Shown here in pieces: positions 7,098 to 16,892 of a stretch of DNA of 64,000 nt. The stretch comes from an uncultured Bacteroidales bacterium (lineage in GTDB: Bacteria > Bacteroidota > Bacteroidia > Bacteroidales > F082): positions 1 to 64,000 of the forward strand of contig CAMZJA010000007.1 in the NCBI GenBank assembly GCA_947307415.1. Direction: 5' to 3'. Position 1 is the stretch's first letter. Every line of letters starts with the position of its first letter. Below the pieces are notes generated by a model. That model ran no database searches. It was not told the DNA's origin and was given only the letters and a program-made list of their open reading frames with translations. The translations under genes were made by a program, and so were the position numbers.

Positions 7098-8444
7098 ATG
7101 AGACGAATAGTTTTGATTATTACAATTATGGCACCTTTGTTTGTTAAAGCTCAGGATACTGTTGTGATGGGATTGAAGGATTGCATGAGGTATGCGGTGG
7201 AGCATTCGACAAAAGTGACGATTCAGGATGCTTATAATCGCGATGCGCAGATTGACCGCAGGGATGCCATTTTGGCGACGTTTACGCCTCAGGTGAGCGG
7301 AAACACATACGCTTACTATAACTTCGGAAGAAGCATCGACCCGGAAACGAATACATACAGCACAGTAACCTCGTTTCATAATGGCTATAGTTTGTCGGGC
7401 GGAATTGATTTGTTTAACGGCTTTCAGGCTGTGAACAATATGAAAATCACCAAGACAGCGCAGCTGATGGGAAAGACAAAATCACAGCAGATTGAAGATC
7501 AGATTTGCTTAGCAACGATGGAAGCTTATTGCAACGTGCTGTATTACACGGAGTTGGAAAAAGTTCTGGTGTCGCAGGTGGAGACCGCCGATAAAACGGT
7601 GCAGCTGGCCGAACGACAGGAGAAGCTGGGGCAGAAATCGCATGCCGACGTAGTGCAGGTGCAAAGCGATTTGGCAGAGCGACAGTATCAGCTGACATTG
7701 TGCAGAAACCGACTGAACGATGCATTGCTTACACTGAAAGATGTGATGTTTTGGCCTATAGATGAGCCTCTGAAGATTGAGGATAAACTTGATGACTGGT
7801 ATGAATGGGATATTCAATATGAAATGGAGTATGCGCAAGATTTTATTGAGAAAGCAAAGGGTTTTGTGCCGGAAATAGCTTTAGCCGAAGGCACAATGTT
7901 GAATGCGAAACGTTCGCTGAAGACAGCCCGTTGGCAACTGGCCCCGACACTATCACTTTACGGCGGTTGGTCGACAAACTATTTCACTTATCCGGGAAAG
8001 GAAGGTTATACAGCAACGGCGTTTTCTGAGCAGTTTAAAAACAACAGAGGTGAATATGTGCAGCTTTCGTTGAATATACCAATATTTAACAGACTATCGA
8101 GACATTCTAATATTTCGAAAAAAAGGAACGCTTACGACCGCGCCGTCGCGGATTACGAGCAGGCAATGCAAACTGTAGAAATAGAGGTGCGCAAGGCTAT
8201 GGCTGATTGTGATGACTCGGCTGATGCTTTACGACAGGCTTCGACAAGAGCAACGTTGCAGAAAGAGGCGTTTTCACTCAACGCAAAACGTTTTGAGCAG
8301 GGACTGATTTCATCTATAGAGTATCAGACCGCATCTAATAATTATTTGAACGCTGTGGCGGAGGAAATGAATGCAAGGATGCAGCATTTCATAAAGAAAT
8401 CCGTTGTAAAATATTATGGTGGAACGCATTATTTGGAACAATAA
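7098..8444 (+). CDS. TolC-family outer-membrane efflux protein
   Basis: 448 residues with a signal peptide (MRRIVLIITIMAPLFVKAQ). The body is the two-fold repeated helical layout of outer membrane efflux proteins: a first half starting GLKDCMRYAVEHS, long coiled helices (for example QVETADKTVQLAERQEKLGQ), and a second half with GWSTNYFTYPG, LSLNIPIFNR and a long closing helix. It forms the outer-membrane channel of a tripartite exporter. I start at ATG 7098 rather than an upstream TTG at 7053, because the sigma-54 transcript is predicted to begin near 7068 and only the 7098 start gives a clean signal peptide. It is the first gene of the operon TolC-HlyD-FtsX (gaps of 12 bp each). Confidence 0.92.
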   Translation: MRRIVLIITIMAPLFVKAQDTVVMGLKDCMRYAVEHSTKVTIQDAYNRDAQIDRRDAILATFTPQVSGNTYAYYNFGRSIDPETNTYSTVTSFHNGYSLSGGIDLFNGFQAVNNMKITKTAQLMGKTKSQQIEDQICLATMEAYCNVLYYTELEKVLVSQVETADKTVQLAERQEKLGQKSHADVVQVQSDLAERQYQLTLCRNRLNDALLTLKDVMFWPIDEPLKIEDKLDDWYEWDIQYEMEYAQDFIEKAKGFVPEIALAEGTMLNAKRSLKTARWQLAPTLSLYGGWSTNYFTYPGKEGYTATAFSEQFKNNRGEYVQLSLNIPIFNRLSRHSNISKKRNAYDRAVADYEQAMQTVEIEVRKAMADCDDSADALRQASTRATLQKEAFSLNAKRFEQGLISSIEYQTASNNYLNAVAEEMNARMQHFIKKSVVKYYGGTHYLEQ

Positions 8445-8456
8445 AAAATAAATACT

Positions 8457-9713
8457 ATGGACAGAGTTATTGAAAAGAAAAAAGGAATCAATGTGATTTT
8501 CACGAAGAAAGCACTGCCGTTTTGGCTGGGCGCGGTGCTGGTGGCGTTTATCGTATGGCTCGTGGCAAGAGACGACTCGAAGAAGCTGCGCATCGATGCG
8601 GATAACATCAGCGTGAATGCGGTGACGCAGGGACAGTTTAACGATTACATACGCATCAGCGGACAGGTGGCACCGATTACAACGATACAAATCAGTCCGC
8701 TGGAGGGCGGTGTGGTGCAGGAGATTGTGGCGGAGGAAGGAACGCGAGTGAAACGTGGCGACGTGATTCTGATTTTGAGCAACGAAAACCTCGACATGCA
8801 GATCCTGAATTCGGAAGCCGACCTCGCCGAAAAAGAAAACATCTTGCGAAACACCATGATTCAGATGGAACAGCAGAAGCTGAGCGTGGAACAGGAGAAA
8901 CTACAGCTGCAGATGGACGTGCGACGCAACAAACGTAACTACGAGGCGCTGAAATCGCTGTATGACGACGGCCTGATTTCGAAAGAGGAGTTTCTGAAGG
9001 CTGAAGAGGATTATCAGCTGTCGGCAAGCCGCCTGAAGCTGGTGGAGAATCGCGCCAAGCAGGACAGCCTCTATCGCTCGGTGGAGATAACGCAGATGCA
9101 GGAAAGCCTTGAAAACATGCGCCAAAACATGATGATGATTCGCAAGCGCAAGGATAACCTTACGATTAAGGCTCCTATTGACGGCGAACTGGGTCTTTTG
9201 GACGTGGTTTTAGGCCAGTCGGTGGCAGCAGGCTCGAAGATCGGTCAGATTAACAATCTCGACAGCTATAAGATTGAGGCTCAGATTGATGAGCATTACA
9301 TCGACCGTGTGACTGCTGGCTTGGATGCCACTTTTGAACGTCAGAGCGAACGTTATCAGGCGCAGATCAGGAAGGTGTATCCGGAGGTGCGCGACGGCAA
9401 GTTCAAGGCTGACTTCAAGTTTGTGGGACAGCAGCCCGAGAACATCCGCAGTGGCCAGACGTATTATCTGAATTTGCAACTCGGACAGCCTGTGGAGGCA
9501 ATATTGATTCCTCGCGGAGCGTTTTATCAGAAGACTGGCGGCAAGTGGATTTATGTTGTGAGTGCCGACGGCTCGAAAGCTGTAAGACGCGATATTAGAA
9601 TCGGGCGACAGAATCCGCAGTATTACGAGGTGATTGACGGCTTGGAGGCTGGAGAAAGAGTGATTACTTCGTCATACGATAATTTTGGTGACAGTGATGT
9701 TTTAGTATTTTAA
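8457..9713 (+). CDS. HlyD/MacA-like periplasmic adaptor protein
   Basis: 418 residues. One N-terminal membrane segment (residues 19-37, ALPFWLGAVLVAFIVWLV) is followed by the first barrel/lipoyl half (ISPLEGGVVQEIVAEEGTRV, about 78-97). A long coiled-coil hairpin covers about 110-215. The second lipoyl half (IKAPIDGELGLLDVVLGQSV) and a C-terminal barrel (GLEAGERVITSSYDNF) complete the membrane-fusion protein fold. It would bridge the inner-membrane ABC permease to the TolC-like channel. It lies between the two within one operon, and it is the only adaptor in the window, so all four permeases may share it (inference). Confidence 0.92.
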   Translation: MDRVIEKKKGINVIFTKKALPFWLGAVLVAFIVWLVARDDSKKLRIDADNISVNAVTQGQFNDYIRISGQVAPITTIQISPLEGGVVQEIVAEEGTRVKRGDVILILSNENLDMQILNSEADLAEKENILRNTMIQMEQQKLSVEQEKLQLQMDVRRNKRNYEALKSLYDDGLISKEEFLKAEEDYQLSASRLKLVENRAKQDSLYRSVEITQMQESLENMRQNMMMIRKRKDNLTIKAPIDGELGLLDVVLGQSVAAGSKIGQINNLDSYKIEAQIDEHYIDRVTAGLDATFERQSERYQAQIRKVYPEVRDGKFKADFKFVGQQPENIRSGQTYYLNLQLGQPVEAILIPRGAFYQKTGGKWIYVVSADGSKAVRRDIRIGRQNPQYYEVIDGLEAGERVITSSYDNFGDSDVLVF

Positions 9714-9725
9714 AAAAATTAGATT

Positions 9726-12128
9726 ATGGCAAGAATATTAAAAAAAGGAAAAACGGCATTTGCATCGTCGGTGCTGAACATTTTAGGCTTGACGGCCGCC
9801 TTCGCCGCCCTCTACATCATCCTCGTGCAGGTGCACCACGACCTTACGTATAACAAAGGGCTCAAGGACAGCGACCGCATCTATTGTCTAATTATGCCAG
9901 ACATGTTTTCAAATAATGCTTATTCGATATGGGTTAATCGTCCGATGTCAGAAGCCATCATCAGTGCTGTCCCAAGCGTTGAGGCAGGCGGCTTTGCAGC
10001 CATTCAAGGTGGTGACATCGTTTCCGCACGCTCAATCGAAGGACAATCGCCTGTCGAGCTTAAAGTCACCAGTTTCTCTCGATCTGGCATTGATGTATTC
10101 GGATTTGAGTTTATCGCTGGTAGCTTGGACAATTGGATTGGTAATGACAATGTGATTATATCGGAGTCGGCGGCCAAACACATGAATTTACAGGTGGGCG
10201 ACCATTTCCAATATGGCTACTGGGATTGGAGAGATGTCAATGTTGTGGCCATTTACAAGGATATGCCTGTCAATAGTGACCTTTCTTCATTTGACTTTAT
10301 TCTGAATATGGGCGATGCAGGTATGGACAATTGGAATCAATGGGGCTACAACTATTTCATTAAACTCGTTAAAGGCGCTGACATAAAAGATTTTGAAGAG
10401 GCTGCGGCGAAAATTGCCTTTGACAGCTGGATAAAATCATGCAACATCAAAGATCAAAATCTAACCGAAGAAGAAGAAATCAAGTTGGAAGAATCTAAGA
10501 GAATAATGTCACCTCGTCTTATGTTGTTGACCGATAATTATTTTGCCGACAATGTCGGGCATCCAGGAAAGTCGGGCAACCGCACCACAACAATCACTTT
10601 GCTCGTTATCGCCATTTTCGTGATGGTCATTGCCTTAATCAACTACATTAATTTCTTCTTTGCGATGGTGCCGCTACGTCTGCGGAGCATCAACACACGC
10701 AAGATACTGGGCAGCAGTCGCCTCCAATTGGTGTTGTCGTTTGTGGGTGAGTCAGTGCTGATGGTTGTTATGGCTTTGGGCTTGGCAGTGGCCGTGGTCA
10801 CGCTGTTCCGGCAGTCCACTTTGGCTTCGCTGATTGACACCTCTCTGGATTTTGGTCAAAACTGGGGTGTCGTCGCTTTGACCGTCGTCTTGGCGTTACT
10901 AATTTCAGTAGCAGCCAGCATTTATCCTGCTTTGTTCGCTACATCGTTCAACCCTGCTTTCGCTTTGAAAGGCACTCTTGGTACCACACAGAAAGGCAAA
11001 GCATTCCGCATCGGCTTGATTGGTTTGCAGTTTACTGTATCCATCGTATTGATTATCTGCGCGATTTTTGTGCATCAGCAGCGCAACTTTATGATGGAGC
11101 ATGACATGGGCTTCAACAAGGAATACTTGCTTCAGTCGCATGTGACATGGGAACTTGCCACCAATCGTGAAACTGTTGAAAGTCGGCTGAAAAACGATGC
11201 CGCTGTCAAGGATATTGCTTGGGGCGACGGGCCGTTTGTGGCCAATAGCCGTATGACATGGAACCGCCAATTTAATGGCGAATCAGTGCATTGGCAGGTC
11301 TATCCAGTATCGTGGAACTTCCTGCGTTTTATGGGTATCGACATTGTGGAAGGACGCGATTTTACTCCTGCTGACGAACAATCGGAAAACGGGGTGTATA
11401 TCATCAACGAGACGGCGCATAAGATGTATGGCATCACGACAGAAGACCGAATTCAGGGACATACTAATAATCCAACGGAGATTGCCGGCATCTGCAAGGA
11501 TTTCAATTTCTCCGCTTTGCGCGAGGAGATTGGTCCGTTTGCCTTCTATGTTTATGGAAAGGAGCCATGGAGCCCTTGCTGCCGACTTTTCATCCGCACC
11601 GAAGCCGGTATTGACACCCAAGCGTTGATTGACCGCACGATAAAGACCATCAACGAACTCGACTCTAATATGGACGATGGGTTCTCGGTTTGGGTGAATC
11701 CGTTTGAGAAAGCCATTGAGAATCAATATAAAAAAGAGCAGAATCTCTCGAAGCTCGTTAACTTATTCACCATCCTTGCCATCGTCATCTCGCTGATGGG
11801 CGTGTTTGGCCTCGTGATGTTCGAGACCGAGCACCGTCGCAAGGAGATAGGCATCCGTCGTGTGCACGGCGCCACGGTGCAGCAGATTCTGGCGATGTTT
11901 AACTCACGCTTTGTGAAGATAGTGCTGGTGTGCTTCGTCATCGCCGTGCCGGTGAGCATCGTCATCATGCGGCGTTATTTAGAGGGCTTCGCCTATCAAG
12001 TGCCGCTGTACATCTGGGTGTTTGCGATATCATTGTTGGCAGTCCTGGCAATAACAGTAGCCGTTGTGACGTTGAGAAGCTTGAGAGCAGCCACGGTGAA
12101 TCCAGTGAAGTCATTGAGGAGTGAATAG
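9726..12128 (+). CDS. ABC transporter permease, FtsX/MacB type (permease 1)
   Basis: 800 residues. Architecture of the large duplicated permeases of Bacteroidota: N-terminal membrane helix (about 14-36), a periplasmic MacB-like domain, a three-helix FtsX block (about 285-400, starting TTTITLLVIAIFVMVIALIN), a further helix (FRIGLIGLQFTVSIVLIICA), a second periplasmic domain, and a C-terminal FtsX block (after about 675) with ETEHRRKEIGIRRVHGATVQ. That last motif is the conserved cytoplasmic coupling segment of the family. No ATPase domain is fused; the partner ATPase is probably the one at 30746. The transported substrate cannot be read from the sequence. Confidence 0.9.
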   Translation: MARILKKGKTAFASSVLNILGLTAAFAALYIILVQVHHDLTYNKGLKDSDRIYCLIMPDMFSNNAYSIWVNRPMSEAIISAVPSVEAGGFAAIQGGDIVSARSIEGQSPVELKVTSFSRSGIDVFGFEFIAGSLDNWIGNDNVIISESAAKHMNLQVGDHFQYGYWDWRDVNVVAIYKDMPVNSDLSSFDFILNMGDAGMDNWNQWGYNYFIKLVKGADIKDFEEAAAKIAFDSWIKSCNIKDQNLTEEEEIKLEESKRIMSPRLMLLTDNYFADNVGHPGKSGNRTTTITLLVIAIFVMVIALINYINFFFAMVPLRLRSINTRKILGSSRLQLVLSFVGESVLMVVMALGLAVAVVTLFRQSTLASLIDTSLDFGQNWGVVALTVVLALLISVAASIYPALFATSFNPAFALKGTLGTTQKGKAFRIGLIGLQFTVSIVLIICAIFVHQQRNFMMEHDMGFNKEYLLQSHVTWELATNRETVESRLKNDAAVKDIAWGDGPFVANSRMTWNRQFNGESVHWQVYPVSWNFLRFMGIDIVEGRDFTPADEQSENGVYIINETAHKMYGITTEDRIQGHTNNPTEIAGICKDFNFSALREEIGPFAFYVYGKEPWSPCCRLFIRTEAGIDTQALIDRTIKTINELDSNMDDGFSVWVNPFEKAIENQYKKEQNLSKLVNLFTILAIVISLMGVFGLVMFETEHRRKEIGIRRVHGATVQQILAMFNSRFVKIVLVCFVIAVPVSIVIMRRYLEGFAYQVPLYIWVFAISLLAVLAITVAVVTLRSLRAATVNPVKSLRSE

Positions 12129-12148
12129 AATTTCTGCGTAAAAAATAT

Positions 12149-12203
12149 TGCTTTTCTACTTCGCAAAAACAAAAAAGTTGTATTTTTGCGAAGTAGAAAA
12201 GCA
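12149..12203 (+). promoter_or_regulatory. Large inverted repeat overlapping the promoter of an AAA ATPase gene
   Basis: Perfect 21-bp arms (12149-12169 and 12183-12203; left arm begins TGCTTTTCTACTTCGC) separated by 13 bp. The -7 box TATTTTTG (12181-12188) lies across the right arm. A protein bound here would block transcription, so it reads as an operator, most simply for self-control of the gene at 12211. Confidence 0.75.
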
Positions 12204-12210
12204 TAATATT

Positions 12211-13416
12211 ATGAATAACATAAAGTTAATAGAAAGAGAATTTTATCTTGAACAACTGGAACATACAAAAAGAACTCCAGATATAAAGGTCATTACTGGA
12301 GTCAGACGAAGCGGCAAATCGAAACTTCTTGAAAAGTTTATTGAAAAGATAAAATCATCTGATAAGAATGCCAATATCATCCATGTGAATTTCAACCTTT
12401 TGAAATTCGAGCAGTTGCAAGAATACCACAAACTGCATAATTTTATTGAAGATTCGTATCAGGAAGGAAAGGACAATTACGTCATGATTGATGAAATCCA
12501 GATGTGTGAAAATTTCGAAAAAGCCGTCAATAGTCTTCACGCTTCCGAGAAATACAATATCTATGTAACAGGTTCAAATGCTTTTCTGTTGAGTAGCGAT
12601 TTGGCTACATTGTTTACGGGAAGAACGTTTGAATTGAAAATGTTTCCGTTTTCTTTTAAAGAATATGTAAAATATTACAATTCAACTGATTACAACACTG
12701 CATTTGATTCGTATCTCGAAGAAGGCGGTATGCCTGGGTCTTACCTTTACATGACAGCCAAAGAGAAATACTCATACATTAATGATGAGGTTTTTAATGC
12801 CTTGATAGTTCGCGATATAATTAGAAGATATAATATCAGGAACGTCAATTTGCTTAACAAACTCGTTGATTTTCTTATGGATAACATAGGGAATATCACA
12901 TCAATAAGGAAAATTGCTGACACGTTAACTTCAAACAAAATCAAGACAAACGACAAAACTGTCGGCAAATACATTGAATATTTGTGTAATGCATATGCTT
13001 TTTATCGCATTCGCCGTTACGACATAAGCGGGAAAAAGTATCTCACAACCGACGATAAATTCTATCTCTCAGATCATTCATTTAAATTTGCCCGTCTTGG
13101 AACAAAAAACCTTAATATTGGTCGTGTAATTGAAAATATTGTGGCTGTTGAGCTTTTGCGACGCGGTTATGAGGTTTATGTCGGGACGATGTACAATGGT
13201 GAGATTGATTTCGTTGCAATGAAGCAAAACGAGAAAATCTATTTTCAAGTAGCCGATGACATCACGCAAGAAGAGACTTTTAAACGCGAAGTCTCGGCAC
13301 TGTTGAAGATAAAAGATGCATATCCTAAGGTTCTTCTTGCGAGAACCCGTCAGAAAGAATTCCAATATGAAGGTGTCCGCGTTGTAAATTTGGCTGACTG
13401 GCTTATCCAATATTAA
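12211..13416 (+). CDS. AAA ATPase with DUF4143-type C-terminus (ATPase 1)
   Basis: 401 residues. Walker A GVRRSGKS is at about residues 30-37 and Walker B YVMIDEIQ at about 90-97, followed by a sensor-like VTGSNAFLL. The C-terminal half has a winged-helix-like region (ITSIRKIADTLTSNKIK) and then a DUF4143-like end with YNGEIDFVAMKQNEKIYFQV, which resembles a PD-(D/E)XK nuclease core. These ATPases are abundant in Bacteroidota genomes and their role is not established. I choose ATG 12211; an upstream in-frame ATG at 12148 would put the inverted-repeat promoter inside the gene. It separates permease 1 from the rest of the exporter locus and looks like an insertion. Confidence 0.85.
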   Translation: MNNIKLIEREFYLEQLEHTKRTPDIKVITGVRRSGKSKLLEKFIEKIKSSDKNANIIHVNFNLLKFEQLQEYHKLHNFIEDSYQEGKDNYVMIDEIQMCENFEKAVNSLHASEKYNIYVTGSNAFLLSSDLATLFTGRTFELKMFPFSFKEYVKYYNSTDYNTAFDSYLEEGGMPGSYLYMTAKEKYSYINDEVFNALIVRDIIRRYNIRNVNLLNKLVDFLMDNIGNITSIRKIADTLTSNKIKTNDKTVGKYIEYLCNAYAFYRIRRYDISGKKYLTTDDKFYLSDHSFKFARLGTKNLNIGRVIENIVAVELLRRGYEVYVGTMYNGEIDFVAMKQNEKIYFQVADDITQEETFKREVSALLKIKDAYPKVLLARTRQKEFQYEGVRVVNLADWLIQY

Positions 13417-13477
13417 CTTACTTAATTGTAAAATATTTTTAATAATATTATCACTTTTTTATACACGTATTCAAAAA

Positions 13478-13495
13478 TGCTTTTTCTAAAAAGCA
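13478..13495 (+). promoter_or_regulatory. Palindromic motif before the TPR regulator gene
   Basis: TGCTTTTTCTAAAAAGCA, nearly perfect dyad, ending 14 bp before ATG 13510. The same motif occurs twice before the AAA ATPase gene at 24442, and flanking sequence (CACTTTTTT...TATTCAAAAAT) is also shared between the two loci. Confidence 0.6.
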
Positions 13496-13509
13496 ATTTA
13501 AAAAGATAA

Positions 13510-14961
13510 ATGAAAAGATTTTTTGCCATATTGCCCTTGTTTGCCTTGCTGCTCCTACCCTGCTGCATGCGGCAGAAGACTGAAATAACAGCACCGACAT
13601 CGCCGGAGGATGCCGAATACACACATTTTATCGATTCCATTGATTCCATTATTGATGGTTTCTATTACTACGATTTTAACGATTCAACAATTCTTCCGGC
13701 ATTGGAGTTTTATCAAGAAAACGACAGCAAGCGCAATCTTTGGATGCAGGCTCGATGCCATTATCTCATAGGTGCGCTGCAGTTTGGCGAAAATCATGTT
13801 TCAGAAAAAGCGGCGAAGAATTTGGTGGAGGCGTTGAAGATTTTGGATGAAAGATTTGATAATTCGGATGATTTTGAGACGTTTCGGGAAACGTCTCTAC
13901 TGAGATGCAAAATTCATTACGTCAATTCTAAGATAGCGTTCAACTACTCGGATGGCAGCGGCTGCAAGCGTATCGCGATGCTCGGTCTCAACTGCGCCAC
14001 CCAAGCCCGCGACACGGCATGGATGGCACGCTCGTGTTCCAACCTTGGCTTGATTTATGAACGCCTGGGCAAGGCTGGCGAAGGCGACACTGCTTACATG
14101 TATTGCGACCAAGGAATGCTACTGGCCGATGCTAGCCGTTATCCATTGGAACGCGCTTACCTCGAAAACACCTACGCCAATTGTCTGCGACACAGCCATC
14201 AATACGACTCGGCAATATATCATTTCAATATGGCTAAGTCGTTGATTAACAATGATGTATTACTTTATCACAAAACCTTTTTAGAGGAGGCTTTCGTTTA
14301 CTATCAGAAGCACGACTACCCGACTGCAATTGCCGAGCTGGAAGTGGCTTTTCAGACGTCTGACCATAACATCCGGAAACAGTCTGTGGCAGGTTTGGCA
14401 GACTGTTGGGAAAAGATTGGCGACACTCTGAAAGCTGCGCCATATCTCTCAATGTTGAAGACATCAAACGAAAAGGAAATTGTAGACAGGCATCATAACA
14501 CCAATGCATTGCCGATTCTAAATGCCTATCTGCAAAGCCTTGACAAACCTGATAAAACCGCCAATATCGTTTGGCTGATTATTATAATCTTTACAGCCTC
14601 AGCTGTCGTTGTGGCATTTTATTTCATTTGGAAGAAACGCCATCTCAACACCATAAAAGACAAGGATTATGAGGCATTGCGGCTCAAAGGCCGAGCTATC
14701 TTCAGCGACCGGCACAACAACAAGATGGAGCGCATCCGCAATGAGTTTAACGTCGCCTATCCCGATGCCTTGGCGAAAGTCAGCGCCGCTCATCCAGATT
14801 TGAGCGACACTGAGCTCGAAATCTGTGTTCTTTCATTCTTTTCGTTCCGCCTGAAAGAGACTGCCGAAATAATGCATCTCAAGGAAAACACCGTGGCGAA
14901 GTACCGCACAGCGATAAAGAAAAAGGTGCAAACCGACGATTTGGAAAAGATTTTCCACTAA
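13510..14961 (+). CDS. Membrane-anchored TPR regulator with C-terminal helix-turn-helix
   Basis: 483 residues. Signal peptide (MKRFFAILPLFALLLLPCC; a Cys follows, but the lipobox is not canonical). TPR-like helices fill residues 60-340, one membrane segment lies at about 352-374 (ANIVWLIIIIFTASAVVVAF), and the cytoplasmic C-terminus (430-475) has a helix-turn-helix: LSDTELEICVLSFFSFRLKE then TAEIMHLKENTVAKYRTAI. The layout implies a one-component regulator that senses with its periplasmic TPR part and binds DNA with its cytoplasmic end. It stands directly before three T9SS cargo genes, and a similar regulator (48047-49375) precedes another surface-protein group. The target genes are inferred from position. 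Confidence 0.8.
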   Translation: MKRFFAILPLFALLLLPCCMRQKTEITAPTSPEDAEYTHFIDSIDSIIDGFYYYDFNDSTILPALEFYQENDSKRNLWMQARCHYLIGALQFGENHVSEKAAKNLVEALKILDERFDNSDDFETFRETSLLRCKIHYVNSKIAFNYSDGSGCKRIAMLGLNCATQARDTAWMARSCSNLGLIYERLGKAGEGDTAYMYCDQGMLLADASRYPLERAYLENTYANCLRHSHQYDSAIYHFNMAKSLINNDVLLYHKTFLEEAFVYYQKHDYPTAIAELEVAFQTSDHNIRKQSVAGLADCWEKIGDTLKAAPYLSMLKTSNEKEIVDRHHNTNALPILNAYLQSLDKPDKTANIVWLIIIIFTASAVVVAFYFIWKKRHLNTIKDKDYEALRLKGRAIFSDRHNNKMERIRNEFNVAYPDALAKVSAAHPDLSDTELEICVLSFFSFRLKETAEIMHLKENTVAKYRTAIKKKVQTDDLEKIFH

Positions 14962-15077
14962 TTCCATGCCAACTTTTTTGTGGATTAAAATTTCACAACT
15001 CTTTGATTTACAATCACAACTTTAAAAATTTTTGTGGATTGGCTGAGCCCTGTTGCTTTTTCATTGAATTTTTATTA

Positions 15078-15085
15078 TAATTTTG
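15078..15085 (+). promoter_or_regulatory. Promoter -7 box before the first T9SS cargo gene
   Basis: TAATTTTG matches the Bacteroidota -7 consensus TAnnTTTG, 21 bp before ATG 15107. The gap upstream (14962-15077) contains paired direct repeats, TTTTTTGTGGATT-like (near 14971 and 15029) and TCACAACT (near 14992 and 15015), possible regulator sites. Confidence 0.55.
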
Positions 15086-15106
15086 CAAGGATCAAATTTT
15101 AATCCT

Positions 15107-16888
15107 ATGAAAAAACAATTACTTATGACAGTCATTTTTGCCCTCGCGTTGATGTGCGGAGCGCAGACACCTTGGAACGGCACCGTCGCCGACGCTTACG
15201 ACGGAGGCGAAGGCACTGCCTCAAATCCTTATCAGATTGCCACTGCGGAACAGTTGGCATTACTTGCTTATCAGACAAACAATGGCGATGGTGGCGATAC
15301 GTATTACATTCTGACCAACGACATCGACTTGAATGGCTCCGGCGGACAAATCTGGAATCCTATCGGGACGGTGAAATCCGATTGGACAAATCCAATAAAC
15401 CCAGTAATCGGTCCTTCATTTCCTTTTAGAGGTGTTTTCAACGGCAATAATCACGTTGTCAGCGACTTATATGTATTCGATGAAGATGTTTTGGGCTTAT
15501 TTGGATGCATCCAGAACGCTGAAGTGAAAAACGTAACGATAGATGGCGTGTTGTCTCAAGGCGGCTACGTTGGGTTTGTTGTCGGGCTGTCGGTCAACAG
15601 CGATATTAGCGGTTGCACGACAAACGGAACAATACAGGCGCTTGGTAATAAAGTGGGCGGAATTGTTGGAAATTTTATTGCTGAAAACATCGCCAATGAC
15701 ACAGTGTTTATTAAAGACTGCACCAACAACGCCAATATCCATAACGGAGTGTTCAACCTCGGAGGCATTGCTGGTTATACTACTATGGATAATGGCAACG
15801 TGGTTGTCAAAAACTGTGAAAACAACGGTGATATTGGGGACACATCGAACACTTCGTTCGCTGGCGGCATTGTCGGACAAGGTGATTACATCATCAGAGA
15901 TTGTCATAATTATGGTAAGATTACCGCACAATCATGCGCTGGTGGCATGGTCGGGCAAGGTGGCAGCCTCTGCTTGATTCAAGGCTGCATCAACCATGAA
16001 ACGGGTGAGATAAAGGGCGAGGTCGCGGGCGGCATTATCGGTACAGCTATTTACACCAACATATCGTGTTGTGGCAACCATGCCGTCATAACAGGTGTTC
16101 CTGCCCAACAATATTCTTCCGCGATAATGGTTGGAGGCATAGCTGGGGCTGACGGCTCGTTTTCAAATTGTTACAACCTTGGTGAACTTCGCGGAGACTC
16201 GCAGTTTCACGAGCATGCGCAGATGGGCGGTATCACTGGAACTTGTCCTGGAAATTATCTTTACAATGTATATAATGCCGGTCCAATCATAATACCTGAA
16301 CATGCCGATAATACCAGTATTTACGGCATTATCACGCCTGCCGTGCTCAGCGATACTGTAGATGTCCGCAACTGCTATTGGCATGGCAATTACAGCATGT
16401 ATCCGTGCACTTATTATGCGCCAAATCCAAGCTTGCATTCTCTCCCAAATTCTTGCTCCTTCAATCAGGGTGCAACGGCGACATCTTGGGTACTAAACGA
16501 TCCACAATACGGCACCACCGACTTGCTTGAGGCCTTGAACGCCGGCGCAATGAACCAATGCGTTTGGGCTGAGGACACAGAGGGCGTGAACAGCGGCTAC
16601 CCGATTCCGATACCGATTTATTATGACGGCATCGAGGAAATTTCGGATAATGATGTGAAATTGGCTACCGCTTTCCCAAATCCAGGCCACAATAATCTCA
16701 ATATCAAAACCGATTTGCAAAATGCTGAAATCATGGTTTATGACATAATGGGAAAAATGATTTTTAACCATGAGATCGTTAGCGATATTACAACAATTAA
16801 TTCCGAAAATTGGGCTTCGGGAATGTATATTTGGAAAGTCATCGCCAACGGCAAAGAAGCTGAAAGTGGGAAATGGATAAAACAATGA
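15107..16888 (+). CDS. T9SS-sorted surface protein with GLUG-like repeats
   Basis: 593 residues. Signal peptide (MKKQLLMTVIFALALMCGAQ), then DAYDGGEGTASNPYQIATAE and a series of repeats of the GLUG type (GGIVGN, GGIAGY, GGIVGQ, GGMVGQ, GGIIGT, GGIAG), expected to form a beta-helix or stacked-strand rod. The last about 75 residues are a type A T9SS sorting domain: AFPNPGHNNLNI, an IMVYDIMGKMI strand and a final GKEAESGKWIKQ. The protein should cross the outer membrane by T9SS and be anchored or released. The first of three adjacent T9SS cargo genes (next start 4 bp downstream). Start at ATG 15107 is set by the signal peptide and -7 box. Confidence 0.88.
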   Translation: MKKQLLMTVIFALALMCGAQTPWNGTVADAYDGGEGTASNPYQIATAEQLALLAYQTNNGDGGDTYYILTNDIDLNGSGGQIWNPIGTVKSDWTNPINPVIGPSFPFRGVFNGNNHVVSDLYVFDEDVLGLFGCIQNAEVKNVTIDGVLSQGGYVGFVVGLSVNSDISGCTTNGTIQALGNKVGGIVGNFIAENIANDTVFIKDCTNNANIHNGVFNLGGIAGYTTMDNGNVVVKNCENNGDIGDTSNTSFAGGIVGQGDYIIRDCHNYGKITAQSCAGGMVGQGGSLCLIQGCINHETGEIKGEVAGGIIGTAIYTNISCCGNHAVITGVPAQQYSSAIMVGGIAGADGSFSNCYNLGELRGDSQFHEHAQMGGITGTCPGNYLYNVYNAGPIIIPEHADNTSIYGIITPAVLSDTVDVRNCYWHGNYSMYPCTYYAPNPSLHSLPNSCSFNQGATATSWVLNDPQYGTTDLLEALNAGAMNQCVWAEDTEGVNSGYPIPIPIYYDGIEEISDNDVKLATAFPNPGHNNLNIKTDLQNAEIMVYDIMGKMIFNHEIVSDITTINSENWASGMYIWKVIANGKEAESGKWIKQ

Positions 16889-16892
16889 TACT

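Noticed and set aside
12148..12210. Upstream ATG for AAA ATPase 1
   Set aside because: It would place the inverted-repeat promoter inside the gene; ATG 12211 follows the -7 box at normal distance.
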